This document shows, piece after piece, positions 12,401 to 27,400 of a stretch of DNA of 64,000 bases (positions are counted from its first letter, which is position 1; the number at the start of each line of letters is the position of its first letter). The DNA is taken from positions 9,015,001-9,079,000 of the forward strand of contig NC_059554.1 in assembly GCF_905220415.1 (NCBI RefSeq), written 5' to 3'. The stretch comes from Colias croceus. Its lineage: Eukaryota > Arthropoda > Insecta > Lepidoptera > Pieridae. The notes under the pieces were generated by a model. It was not told the origin of the DNA. It saw nothing but the letters and a program-made list of their open reading frames with translations, and made no database searches. The position numbers were made by a program, and so were the translations under genes.

Positions 12401-15400
12401 TTTTGTAAAGGGTTTCACTGGGTCATTCACTTGGTACAAAGGGTTATGGTGAAACTGAAAATTGATTTATAGTGTCACGTTTTTACAGATAACTACTAAA
12501 ATAGTGTTAGACAAATTCAAAAGTCATGACGTCGCCGAGGTACATATTTACGTTTTCTCTACATAAGAACCATCCTCGTACTTTAAGGAATATAATAAAA
12601 AAAGAATTATCGAAATCGGTTCAGCCGTTCACACGTGATGCCGTGACAACGCGAAACGGGTTTCATTTTTATAAATATAGACTATATTGTTTAATGTAGC
12701 ATAACTTATTTATTTAGTTTATTTAATAATGTATTTATAGATAAATGATACAATATGACCCATTTTAAGAGATAAGAAATAAAATTTTGTACTTCTTAAA
12801 AATGGTCGTTCTCTTATTAAAATAAATTCACATATTCCAAAGTACAGTAAAACTTAACATTGTAGGTATTTCCCGGTGTCATTACAAGCGCTTATAGCAG
12901 CTGAGTAACGGCACGCGCGTGTTGAGACAGTAAAACGACCCTCGTATGGATCGCTTTAGGTTATCTGTGGGATAACATCACATTGACATAAGGAGTATCA
13001 ATTGGTGTCGTTTAATCAATTCGCGAGGCTCAGGGACTTACGGCCTTGTTTGATTTCAAATGTTTGTTGATATTTTTGTTATGTAAAATAGGTGTTCGTC
13101 TAATTAAGTTGTTGTAGTCATGTTTGATTAGTGATTGAAAGCAAGTGATAATTAATAATTAGTATGGAAACAATAATAATCAGGTTTATATTATGTGCAA
13201 TTGTTACAAGTACGATAATTCGAAAATATTCTCTGTCTTAGTTCCTTATATATGAAATATAATAAATAGTCTATATATAATATTATAGTCATTTTCGCGG
13301 GATAAAAAATAGCTTATGTCCTTTCTCGGGTATCAAAATATCTCCATACCAAATTTCATGAAAATTGGTTCAGTGGTATAGGCGTGATTGAGTAACAGAC
13401 AGACAGACAGAGTTACTTTCGCATTTATAATATTAGTATGGATTATATAAATTCACATCTAAAACTCATATCCCACAATTGTGATGCTACGTGACCCTGA
13501 CTTGTTTTCTCGTCTGCTTGTCATAAAATAAACGTATTCCCTTAGGATGTCTATTTGTAGTAATATTTAGAAATATTTTCAATGGAATACCACCGCAATT
13601 CACGGAGGCTCAAAGTTGATTGTTACTTGGAGTACTTGTTATCCAATTTTAGTGTTTTCTACTTCTTGTATTTTTCTTTTTATTGTCCATAGATTCCATT
13701 ATGCCCGTGGAACTTTTCACTTGGTAGAGATTGTTAGTTTGAAATGTATCTGGATTAAATTCGATAAAATGAAACGATCGTTCTATTTATATTTACTGTT
13801 TTGGAAAGAGCTTAGAGTCGATCGTCTTAAGCTCTTGGATTGTCGTTCTGTGTTCGTCGTTTATGTTAAGATTGTAGTGTGTAGAAACAGCAATATTATT
13901 TTGTAGACTTTTATTTATATCGTTTCATTAGCATCGTGCTTTTACTACATATAAATGCATCTTTGTGCGTATGATACATGCTTCAATGTGTAGTTATCAT
14001 TTGCTTTATTTCAATACTATCAACCAAAGTTTGTTTTAATATAAAATGTTTTTGTTTTACTCGGCTACGTAGGATCATATTGTGGTCTCATTTTCTTACA
14101 GTCCGTATGAGGTCCAACACAAATAGCATGTGAACAAGTAAAATATAAATAATAATTATTCTAGTAATTGCAACATAGCGGTCGAGTAGGCATTCCCAAA
14201 AGACGCATTAGTCAAGTTGAAACTTAAATCACAACAATTATACGTTTATTAACTTACTTTACGGGACTTTGAATTAGTTCGCTTCGAAAATAATTATTTG
14301 CTTGGTTTCGACTATAGTGTCGCACAGAGAGACACTTGAGTCGAAACGAATACTAAATAAAATATCTGAACTAAGTAAAATTATTTTCAACAATTCTCTC
14401 TATGATTTATATTATAGTTATATCAACAAATATTAATCACCTAATTTCTACTTAACCACCACTTAACCACCACTTTCCTTGAAATTACGATGGAATATTT
14501 AATCTGGAACAATGTAACAGGCAGACGGACATAAAATGTTTTATAAAAAATATTTTCCCGTAATCTCGAATACCGGACACGGTTAAGGTCCGGACGTATA
14601 CGGACGTCTGAAAGGCAGCGTCCGGGCTTTGCAGAATGCGTATGTAAAAATATAATATGATGGATGGCAGGGAATTTTCCTGTAGAAAATTTGCTTTCGA
14701 ATAGCGGTTTCCAAACTGTATAAAATATTAAAATTTTACATCAGCTTACCCAACTTTACTTCATTTGTTACCAACTTCAAAAATAAGGAAGAGGTTCTCA
14801 GTTCGGCCCGTAATTTTTTTACAGAAAAAGCTAAATATTGCTAAATTTATTTTTCCATATTTGAAACTATATTTTATTACAATGAACCTCACAGAAGTGA
14901 CCTTCCATTACCATAATATCCTTCGATTGCTTGAAGTTCTATCCTATCTAATATTTAAGATGGAATTTTCGGTAGCAATATTGAAATGATTTCCGCTTTA
15001 TCTACCTAATAGCTCGTCTGGTGTAATTTAGAGCGCTTCACCAATTTAATTCGATTACGGCAAGGCGGACGTTACCGAATAATTACTATTCCGAGGGATA
15101 CACTAGGCGGCGGGTACACTGACGATTAATAATTACGTATAAGGCTCGGTGTGCACTGTTTGTTTTGTACTTTGGTACGTGTTATACGTTGTAGTACATG
15201 AGTTGTTACACGATAACACGGTTAATAATTTAGAATACAATAATTACTTAGTGAGGAAAGAAGGACAATTCGTGAGGCAAAACTTGATATTATAATTGCA
15301 ATAAGTAGCGTTTTTTACTTTTTAAAACATGATGGAAGTTAACAGTAAGTAAGTTAACCCGCCAGTTAAAAATTCTTTAGAGAAACAGGACTGAGCCTTG

Positions 15401-18400
15401 GAATAATCACGATTAACTACATTTCAGTTCTTATTAACATAAGTTGTGAAACTAAATCTCGCAAGTAGAAAAATTATAGTTACAACTCGACCTTTAACAA
15501 ATTCAACATAATTATGAAACTTATTAGCGATACTAACGTTCGTGTATAGCACAGCCTAACAGTTGGGGTTACTGAAATATTAACGTGATAAATTCTATTT
15601 CACCTGCGAATCCAGTACTTATCCAAGTATACTAAATGGACGCTATAAATCGTGTATTTGTAGTGATGACAGATAATGAAAGTGGTCGGATTTGTAATAG
15701 GCGTCATATTTTCTGAAAATGAAATCATGTAGTAAGTAGTCTTTATTATTTTTTGTACTATATTCTTTATGAACCACTGATTATGTGATCACGTCTTTTA
15801 ATGAAGATATTTTGTACTCATTCCTTCTTAATTGCTAAAAAAAATGTACTTTTGATCAATGTCCATCATAATTTCTATGTCATACCTATCTAAAACAGAA
15901 AAAAAATACCGATTTAAAAATCACAAATAGACAAGCACAAGCGATAAATAAATGAATAATTATTTTAAACGCTATCCACTCATCTATTTGAAGTCAGTGC
16001 CTGACAGACGAACATAGAACATTCTCTTTAAAAAAATAAATAATGAAAGAATGCATTTATTTACACACACAGAAGGTTTTGGAAGACTTTTAAAAATATT
16101 CACTTAGCCACATACGTAATAGGGATGGAAATTTAACCTCTCGCTTGAAACACCGGCTTAATTGGAATAAATCTGAATGACGGTAAATCGTATAAAGATC
16201 AAGTTAATAGGTTTCCTACAACTAGGTCGTACACTATGTATTGAATGGATGCCTGTTTCGCTTTTACGTGGTGTTTGTATAATTTTGTGGCGTATAGTTT
16301 GAGTAGGTATAGTTTGAATAGGTATAGTTTGAGTAGGTATAGTTTGAGTAGGTATAGTTTGAAGTTTTTGTAGGGTGAAACTTGAGTCGATTAAAAATGT
16401 TTCGTTTGGTCTATTGGATATGTAAGAAGTTTATGTTATAGGTTTTATAACATATGATGTTTTTATTCTCATTAAAAATTTGATTATTTCACTTTTTTAA
16501 ATACAACATTTTAACAATATACCCTGATATTATTTAGGAATATTTCCTTAACATTTCTCACGAGCTTGTCCCAAACCCAATCGGGATCCTTTGAAAGTTG
16601 CCATTCTGGTAAAATTACCTCAATAAAAGTGGGATAGGAACATCTAAGGAATCTTAATTAAGTCTCTTTAAATTGGCTTGGTGTGAGTCATGCGCTGTGG
16701 CGATGTTGTGGTTTATTTGAGAGGGTTGTTATACTGTTTTTAAGTATTTGTATTAGTTTTAAAATAAGATGCTTTGTTACATTTGAATTTTAAAACGAAT
16801 TTTTTATATGAAGATTTTTAAACAATTTGACGAGCAACTTTCTGTGTTATAAAATCGGGATAAATAAAAGTAAAAATCCGATCCGACCTTTATTAATTGG
16901 ATCATCAATTAAAGATTATATGTTACCTATCCCTTTTCATAGAAAAGATAACAAGTTAAAAAAAACTTCAGATCGCATAATCTCTTGTCTTCATCCATAC
17001 ACTTCCTAAAACAAGATGGTTTCCATGAATTATAGTGTCATTAACACAAAAATACCTCATTTTTCCGAGAGTTCCTGAGAGCGGAGTCTTAGTTAAGAGA
17101 TTTAATGGGATTAACATTGTTAGCTATTAGAAAAGTTTAGACAGTATACATTAAGCGATAAAAAACAAACATTTTTGGAATGGATGATAAAACGATCAAA
17201 AAATATAGTGCGCTCTACAAATTGGAATTTCCGCGTTTTTGAGAATTTCTAAAAAAAGAAAAAAAAATAGAAATTGTTTTGTAAGAACTATAGAAGTACT
17301 CAAAATTGCTGTTTGCTGAATTGCTATTTTGTTAATGGTAAAATTTATTAAATTACAAGCGGATAATATTATTTTTACTAGAAAATCATATTTCATTTTC
17401 AATTGGCGCAATTTTATGAATAATTTCCTATTTTATACTATATTTTCGTTGCTCTGTCTGTATTTTTTTGAGTTTTCATGAAAAACTAAAGTGAAAGCTG
17501 AAAAGGCGTCAATTAAATTAATAAAAACATAAAATTCATAGTATCTGTTATTTAAAAGATCAGTGTATCTATTTTTAATCAGATTTTACGCTATACTCAA
17601 CGGAAAAGCTATCACATCTGTGACCAAAATATCAGAACTATTTTTGCTAAACAATAACATATGCAAACATAATCCAGCTTCCAAACTCAGGGGTCTACAT
17701 AAACTGGTCACCCCCACATCTCAGTTCACACCAAATTATGTAGAACTAACCTAGATGTCCAGCCCTACGTGACTCATTATGCACAAACATCGCTTCGCAA
17801 TAATTGTGTGACTACATTAAAATATTTCGTGTCAAGTGGCTACAAGCCAAATTTTAAAGCTTTTTGACAATGCTTTTGATGTCTTTTAAAAGCCTATTTG
17901 CCACATCTGTATAGAATAGTGCCACATCTATAAAAGATACTTTGAAGACAATTTATATTCTAGCTTCATAATTAATAAGTTTGTACGAATACTTGATAAA
18001 ATCTTTATCTTTAGAAATATCAAGATAAGTTTGGAGTACTAGCTAGTATTTCTAGTATACCTCGGTTTCGCCTGCGTTTTTCCGTAATAAAATCGTAAAC
18101 AAATAATAGGCTATATAACTCAGAAACTCTGTAATTTTCTGTTAGTAAATGAATTATAAAAAGCAGTTTTTGAGTTTATTAAAAACAAAGAAAAAAACAA
18201 ATCTCTTACACAAGTATATATTTATACCTATATCACGTTCTTCTCGATGAAAATCATACATAATATAATCCCATTGTATCGGGAGCATATTTTTCAAGTC
18301 CTTGCGAAATATTTTGCTCGCAACTGCAGATAAAATACGGTCCCTGTAACGGCATCGGCGTACATAAATAACTAGGCCGTTGAGTTTACGGCATTTTGGG

Positions 18401-21400
18401 CTCCGGCTTGAGGCATTGCTGAGGTAAGCTGTTTTGCTGACAGAATAAACGATTTATATCCATCTATATGACTATGTCTTTAGGCAGTTATTTATTGTTG
18501 ATGTTGATGCTATATAAACAATGATGTGGACTTGAATTATGTTATGTATATCCTTGATGTAAGCAAAATTTTGTAAGTATTAGTAGATGACTGAGACCCA
18601 CTTCCATAGATATGTTTTTATCGGCTAGTAGTAGTATCCAGTTAGTGATAAGTTTCATAATTTATCTGCTTATACATTGACCAAACATGCAACAATAAAA
18701 AGAATAGCTTGTACTCATAAAAACACATTGAACTGCATTAGTAATGAAGAATATCTTCGGGTTAACTTTCTATCGTTACCCACTTAATCATAAAGATAAG
18801 TGTCACTAGACCAAATAGCCACCAAAATCTTAAGGCAAATCTATATTGTAGTTCACTTAAGAGATTGTCAATCAACTGAATATTATATAAACCACACAAA
18901 GGTGACATTTTGTATAATATTAATTTAGAATGGATGGTATAAAGGGTAAAAGGGATTACTTTTTTAGAAATACACTGAGAGGGTGTGCAAAACCTTTATT
19001 AATTGACATGTCGATTGGCAGGATGTATAAGGTCACTTTGCCTATTTTAACAGGAGGTGGATCGAATTCATGAATGAACAGAAGAAACAAGTGAGGTGTA
19101 CAATTATTAGGGACATAGATTTTCTAGTGGCTAAGTAATTTATTAAAAAGAGGACTGGACGAAGCTATAAATCAATGAAATAAATATCCTCGCAAATATG
19201 AAATATTGAGACAAAAATTGACCTTTATAACACATCTTGTAACTAAAAGGAAAAGTAATTATCTTAAGAATTATTAGTATTTCATGTATTTTATAATATT
19301 TTATTATTCCCAGCGGGCTGTCTGGCAGATGTCAAGCGATAGCCTATGTGCTGCTTTTATAATTATTTTAACTTTTTATCGTTTTACTGGTGTACCCCGT
19401 GGTTTCGTATTTAGGGATATTTTTCCTGCCTCTGCAACATTTTGCTGCAGCAGAAAAAATGTTCTTCGCTCCTATCAGTCAAAGCATGATCTTGATGAGA
19501 TGAAATGAGTTTTTCTCTACCCAAACATGAGTATTATTATCGGCTTATTATTATTTACTGTTATAATTTTTTTTAAACGCTGACATTTTTAAACTGTGAC
19601 ATAAGAATAATTTAGATATAATATTATTAGGTGAGTATTTAATTGAATTGGGACTACTACAATGTATTTTAATAAAATTAAGTTAAATTAATTTTGTAAA
19701 TGTATCAATATGTAATATACTATACGATTGCATGCTAGTTCACATGGCGAACACTGTTACGCAATACTTTGTAATACAAAACATCTAATGTACGTGTTCA
19801 AGCAATTAATAAATGAATTTGAATTTGTATAGCTTATAGCTTTCTTCGAAAAAATGGACTATCCAAAACAACAATAAATTTTCAATTGCGCGGTCAATCA
19901 ATCAAACACACTCTTAATCGTGAGTTTACGGGATGGAGGATTTCGTAAACTTTATAATATAAATATATAGCAAAACAAATAAAAAGCAAAAGTATTAATA
20001 CGTCTATATGTATATTCTCACGTTGAACGTTCAGAAACAGGTCACGCGATACGGACTCGTCCATTGTGGGCTATTGATGCCAGTCGAGCGGGTAAGCGAT
20101 AAACGTCGGCCAATTTTGATACCTTTGATGTTATCCTTTGTTTATGTGTGTGTATATGTAGATAGAAGGCAATTGAGTGTTTTTAATTTTTGTTTTATAG
20201 CATTAACTAGCTGGCCCGGCGAACTTTGTACCGCCCAGTCAATGAATGTCGTGTTACCTTTGGGCTTGGAACTAATTTAGGCTATGATGAACGGAATACA
20301 ATGATACAAAATAAATATAGATATAGGTATTATGGCTTTTTATTTCGATGAATAACACATATAGAAATAGAAAAAAAAATAATTACTTAAATACTTCATA
20401 CCTATACGTGTCAGAGAAAAATTACCTATTGAATTAAACTACTTTTTGCAGCCTGGGATGCACTCAAATTAACTCTTTTCGTTCTTTAACTGGTGTCGAC
20501 CACAAATAGTTTCCTTTCACTTTAATTATGATAGTTCTACTTCTACCACTATCATCGGGCATTAATATACATATAGAATTTGAAAATTTGAAGAATAGAA
20601 AAACTCGGCTGTGTGGCGGGATTTAAATCCGTATTACCGTGGCAAATCCTTAGGGCTTAAAACTTTAGGTCACCTGCGCTAGTAAAACTCAATCTAACTT
20701 GTCTGTGAGTTTGTTCGTTTACAATTGTTAATCATGACACATGTAAATTTGTTTCCATTTGTTTCATTGGCAAACCAAACTAAAGAAAAGAAATAAACTT
20801 GCCCTATTATCATAACCAATAGTATCCATCAACGCAAAGCTCCCAACAAATACACCATTATAGTTATTAAACGTCAAAAAACTAACAAATGTTGACTTGA
20901 AAGCGATTTTAAATTACATCGCCGAAGACACGTCAAGCCCAAGATATATTGTGGCGATGGAAGGGGACGGCTGATAAATTGCTATCTGTCCTTGTCACAC
21001 GATGGCTTCGAGATGTCACGTTCTTTGAGGTTGCTTTTTGAAATTCATTCCAAGAGAAGCATTCTGTTTACTTGTACTTTGCTGTCTTGTGTTCTTTTAA
21101 AGGCAATTTTACCACAGAGCATCATATAAGAAGATGTGATTAAATAAAAGAAGCAGTATGTACTATGTATTCTAGTAACTGGTTATAAAATCTAAAGTTT
21201 AACAACTGAAGATATAATATTTGGATTAACAGGCTTAAAGAAAAGTAAATAATATATATTAAAGTATAGAGGCTTAATATTATTACAAACTAGCAGTCCG
21301 CCCTGGCTTCGCCCGTGGTACATATTTACCTTTTCTCCACATAAGAACCATCCCCGTACTTCAAGGAATATATTAAAAAAAGAATTATCGAAATCGGTCC

Positions 21401-24400
21401 ACCCGTTCTCGAGTTATGCGCTTACCAACACATTTTGCGATTAATTTTTATATATAAAAGATGGAAAAATGAGCAATAATTTAACCCATTATGATTAGTT
21501 ACAATATGTTAAATTATAAATATTTGTGGACAAACTCATATAATTTGTAAATTCAGTGAGCCGCAAAGCCCAAAAGATTAAAGAGATTCGTTCTTTGGCC
21601 ACGAAAGCGTAAAGATAAAATTACCTTCACATTTTTGATATACAAAATAAGTATTTGTTCAGTTGAAAACAATTTGTTTATTATTTAATCAAATATATGG
21701 AAATTACACATCTGTCATTATTATGTTATTTTTTAAAAGAGCAATTTCAATTTCTTTAACGTGATTACAAAAATTCGAATAGAGAGGCTTGTGATCTTTA
21801 TAATATGAATCGAGGATTAGAAAGTTACCCATACAAATAACTCTTAGCAGAGACAGAAAAAGCCTATTATGGAACAGATATGTATCTTATATAGTGGGAT
21901 GCTGCGTATTCTCTATTGTTTGATTTTACGCGAGTATTATACATAAAATCCGCTAATATCTATTATTTCTAAGTGGGATGCTGGCTCTTAATTATTTCGA
22001 GTTTAAGACACAGTTTAGGGATAATGTTTAAGCAAAATAAAGATTTATTTCCATTATCTCCTATAAAACATATCAAGCTTCAGACTTATCTTCGTATGAT
22101 ATGTTTTCAGAGTAAATCTTTACCGATACGAAGTTTATTGTGCCAACAATAATTTCAGTAGTTGCCCGAAGACAGGAAGTAGTGATCCAGTTATAGCCTG
22201 ATGCCTAGGAGAGATGTATAGCTATAAATGCTCCATTTATCTAACGTCGTGTCGAATTTTTGTCCCCTGGGCATAAGAGGGTAGATGGAACTTAACTGCG
22301 TTCTATTGTGCTATGATATCTTCTGAAAACACTGTCCTGTTGTTATTCTTTAATAAATAGCATGAAAGCACAGATTTGGTAGCATTCAAAGTCCCATTTA
22401 TCATTAATAATGTATTGATAATGTAGGTAAAAGGTGTTTCACTAGCACATACATCATACAACTATTTTGTTGTTTATTATTTACTAGCTATTTGTCCATT
22501 TTGCCCATAAGTAAAAAAATAAATCTGTATCATTCGGAAAAGATGCCGCTTTCTAATGGAAAAATATTTTTTTTAACCTATCGTAATGTTGAATAAAAAA
22601 AAATTAAATCATTCTTTTGAATAATATTTGTATATATAATTAGCGTATTTTTCAGGTCTAATGTAAAATCCCTTTCCAGATATAACTCCAAGCTGTCAAC
22701 GCTAGCACTACCGTCCGTGATCTTCGAGCCCAAGTTTAAAGGGGCTGTGAGGAACTTGGTGTATTCAGACCTGCCGGGGCAACCGCCTCGGAGGCAAGAG
22801 CTCAGACACTCGAGGGATCTGAAGGTAAGCTTTTGGAAGTAGTTAAACTGGGATTTTGTAAACATATTATTTGTCAAAATATTAATTAAACTACGTGCAA
22901 TCTATAAGCTATGTGTGACTTGAATTTGATATAATTTATTTTTGACTATTAAGTTATGTATTGGTTTTCAACAGATGTTAGTATAGAGAGAATTCATTTT
23001 TTAGTTTAAAAATACATTTTTTATAAATTCACAAAATACCCGTCCATCAATTCTTTCAAAATTTTCTCAAAATCTACATAATACCTATCCGTAAGCAAAC
23101 ATCTATAAAACACAAACTTTCCCATTAAACATTAGCAGGTTTGTTTCGACGTGTCAAAACATATCACCTTTAAAATACATACACTTACCTTTACCCATAT
23201 CAACTATTTGATTCAAAGTCAAAGGTGATGTTAAATGTAGAAGTAGTAGGTCCGTTATTTCGGGGTGACCTCTTGTCTGGTTCGCTATTTAGGCGTAGCT
23301 TTGACCCATTTGAATTTACAATTAACGTGCTCATCTCTGTTTGAGAGCTTTTTAACTGCTCCAGTTTCAGTTAAACTGTTTTAATTTAAGTAGTTTGTTA
23401 ATACACTAGCTTTGGTTACACTGTATTTAAGATCGTCAAAATTTATCAGAGTTTTTCCTTCTTTTGGTTTCATTTTGGTAAGGAATGAGGAGCAATTCAA
23501 ATACAAATTCTGTTCGTAGCTTAAAAGCTTATTTTCCAAATTGTAATATTAATTTGAATTTTGTAAATAAATTACGTGGACTGAGATAAAATTCTAGGAA
23601 ATACAGGTTGGATTGTTTGTGTTCAGTTAATGTTTTCTGTACTAGTCTAAATACATCTACCACTAGGCGGGTTCACATAGAGTGAGCAGCTTAGTGAAGC
23701 AATCTAAGCAAAGCAGCTCGATCTGTGTGGTCCTATTCAGTTTAATGGAATTTTATAACATTAATAAGCCCTTCCACCCAGAACTCCATGGTCGTAACTC
23801 CACACTAACCACTAAACCGGCATACGCAAGGAAGTATCGACTATTAGCCGTAAACCATTGTTAGTTGAAGGGACACGAATGTTCTCGAAAGTTTTGCGTC
23901 AATAAATATCCTGATAAACCCAGGGAAGATTTAGAAAGGTAGGCCTGAAAAACGCTTGGATCTCGGTTTCGCTCGTAAAGGACCTTTAGGTAAATGTACC
24001 GAGGTTATTTTATATAGATTTGTAACAGATGTTAACGCAGCCATTCTTGCGGGATAAAGAACAATTCTTTCTACTTATCATTGAATTTCTAAGTTTTTGT
24101 TGAGATATATGCGCAAATTCGAGTACTTAGTAGATTCGTCGATTCGAGTAGTTAGTTCTGAATCGGACATTGATTTTTCAAATATGAGTAGATTAATAAT
24201 TATTGTATTGTAGATATCTTAATAATTCAGACAGAAAAGTTAAATGCTATTTTTTCATAGAAATTAGGTACCAACGGTTCTGATAGCAATTTCAGAGAAG
24301 GTTGGAGAAAAAACTCACTTTAATAAACATTTTTATAATTTTCTTTAAACAGTACTATAAAAGAATGGCTCATGATAAAGCCGTTGCATACTTAACTTAA

Positions 24401-27400
24401 ACCCGAGACACGTACATTAAATAAATCTGAAGTTCCCGTTAATGTCTCCTCCGAGCTATTTCCCTTTGTCTTTTTAGATATAAATATTTATGGAACTAAC
24501 TGTTTAACTCCAAGCTATTCTAACGAGTTTTATCGATGTAATCTGTGGATGTCATGTTTGTTGAAATAATTATACGTTTTTGTTTATATTAGGGCCGATT
24601 TTTCAATCCTTGGTTAAAATTTATCCGTCCAATATAGTATTATACGAACATTTTAAAATGTCACCTGTATACTGTCAAATACTGTCCGTATTTTACAATT
24701 ACAATACATTTTTGAAATGGTAGTTTAATACGTTATTCGATGAATAAGTTTTAACCAAATATTGAAAAATCAGCTCTTAGATGATTTACATAGATGCGTC
24801 GCGTCAGAGTCCTTCATTTAGCTTCTTCCAAGTAGGTATTGTCAATTTGGGGTGAAATAACATCTTGAAAAATGTCGTGTTTAACTCTTCGTGGATTTTT
24901 TTATTTCCGTATAATTATCATGTATGCTGTACGTATTACCATCTCTGTTATCATATTATGTACGATATGCATAAGTAAAAAGCCATCCTAGCCTCTTCCT
25001 AGTCTTCTCATATATAAAAATGAATCGCAAAATGTGTTGGTAAGCGCATAACTCGAGAACGGCTGAACCGATTTCGATAATTCTTTTTTTATTATATTTC
25101 TTGAAGTACGAGGATGGATCTTATGTAGAGAAAACGTAAACATGTACCACGGGCGAAGCCGGGGCGGACCGCTAGTTTTTCATAAAAATGTGCTACATTT
25201 TTTTTGAAAGATTTTGTAGTTTCTTAGAGAAAGAAACCGTCCATCCTTATAAATTATATTACGAAATTATTATGAAATGCACTTGGTATTCCTTATTTCA
25301 ATGAAAGTCTGTTTCAATAAATTTCCACGCAGTCTTGATATTCTTTCATGTTTGGAGTTTCTTACGCCTTTCCAAATTCAATAACTCTTAAAAGGATTCG
25401 AACTCGGTCAAGAGGAAAGTGATCTGTATGTACCCTTTGTGATGAAATAACAGGTCATTTTGAAACATTTTACTTTTATAAATATATTGTATTAACTTTG
25501 AATTTGTTTCTCAAACCACAATCCTTTACACATTATTTTATGTATTTTATCTATTGTAATAGGGACTTAAAGTTCTTACAAGAAATAAATAAGTCCTATT
25601 GTCCTTTTACTTAAAAAAATAATTCATAGTATTAGGTATTATAACACACATATACTCAAACTCAAACTCAAATAACATAACATTACTAATGCAATTAAGG
25701 ATAGAAGTAAGTATTCAGAGTCAGAAGAAAAATACGAATAGCGATTTAGTATGGTATCTAGTGTAAAGCAAAAGATATCACATTCCACAAAATATAACAT
25801 AATTTTTCTTCTCTTTCGCAAATTCAAAATAGATATATCGATAAAATATGAATTAAAGAGATAAATTGTTTCCACTCCGAAACTATTTCACAGATGAAGA
25901 CATGAAGATAGGTTTGTTTACCGACCCTTAAAAACTTGTTCGTCCACGTAATAGCATTTTAATGGGCCTTTTACCTTCGCCCTTATAGAAACGATGTGAG
26001 TAATTGACGGAACTGTCATATTTTATCCAATATTCACGTTATAACTACGTAGTTATTTCTATTGGTGAAGTAACAACTGTTTATCAAATGTTTGGTACAT
26101 CGTTAGTTAAAACAACATTTAATTTGTTCACATGAAATAAACTATTATTAGATATTACTATAATAATATATTGGTTACAGGCTTACTAAAATCTTCCTCT
26201 TTAATCACTCTATTTAAAAACGCATCCAAATAAGTTGCGTAGTTTTAAAGGTCTAAGCAAACATAGAGACAGACAGCGAGAAGTGACTTTGTTTTATGCT
26301 ATGTAGTGATGATGATAATCAGTCAAAAGTAAGAACGTGACCGTCTCATTATTGTTTTATGGCAATAGCCGTAATAATTATAGTGGGTATCATACATATT
26401 GATATCATATGTATAATAATCTTATATACGGATAAGTTAACACAAATAAAGCGACTTTGTATCACATAAATGAGAAATGTTGTTTTTAAAAAGTATTTAA
26501 AACGAACATCGAAACTCTCGGGTTAATCCCCCAACAAAGGTTCACCTTGCCGAGATTGAAATTGATCGGAGTTGCTTAATTAAGGAAAAATTGCTGTTTT
26601 AAGTATGTACTTTTAATTAATCACGTTTTTTATGTTTATTATAATACTAACAGTGGGCGTCCGTTTTCGTTCTCTAGAAATTGTTTATAGATACTAAAAA
26701 GTCAGCTCAAAGTAGAAATAAAGAAATCTTTCTCAATTGTTTTAAATACTAAGAAGATATTTGGTTATAAGATAACGAAGTTTCTTATTTATTGGCTGAG
26801 TAGATCCGATAGAAAATAAAACTTATATTTTATCGTTCGTAATAATATCAAAAAGTTTGAATGAGAAAGCTATTTCAAATGAATTCAAACTAAGATAATC
26901 TCTTATGTCGAAAAGAAATTGATAACAATTGTTCGTTCACAGACAAGCAGCGAACAACATCGATTTATAATGACTTAAATAATGAGAATACATATTATGT
27001 GTATGTAGGATTTTTGTAGTAAATATATTTCGTAAGTATTAAGTATAGTATTATACAACATGCGCAGAATGTGAAATGCTTGATACGATTTAACACAAAA
27101 ACTCAATCGACTTTAAAATTTATTTTACCATCATCATACGCGTTTTTTTTAATATCAGGGATCATGGTTAATGCAATCATTATATGAATTTGCCAGTCAG
27201 TTCAATTCACGACGTAAACTGTCTGGAAATAAGAGGTATATACGGCCCCTGGTAAACCTGGCCGTAACCGGTGACATTCACTAGAAATTTAGTTTCTAAA
27301 TGTACTTATATAATTATAATACTCTTTTCCTCATAATATTAAAGAGTTCAGTAGTTCTAAATTTAAAACTTATATAAAAAATTTACTAATTCAGAGAGCC

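Larger units (their letters stand above)
3435..22679 (+). other. Nrx-1 intron of 19.2 kb
   Basis: No Nrx-1 exon was recognised. Contents noted: a LINE 3' fragment (4548-5172, minus), a GT microsatellite (4785-4880), a GTAG-rich repeat (about 9570-9655), a broken unidentified coding remnant (10072-10458, minus), and Lep1-like copies at 12530-12690, 13285-13442 and 21290-21463. A 15-nt tandem repeat lies at 16292-16364 and a CTAG-headed repeat at 20209. The stretches 5200-9000, 10500-12500, 13450-16290 and 16370-20200 are AT-rich intron in which I see nothing supportable. Confidence 0.6.

Noticed and set aside
25390..25410. tRNA-like B box (ggattcgaact) on the minus strand
   Set aside because: No A box, acceptor stem or cloverleaf could be built around it.
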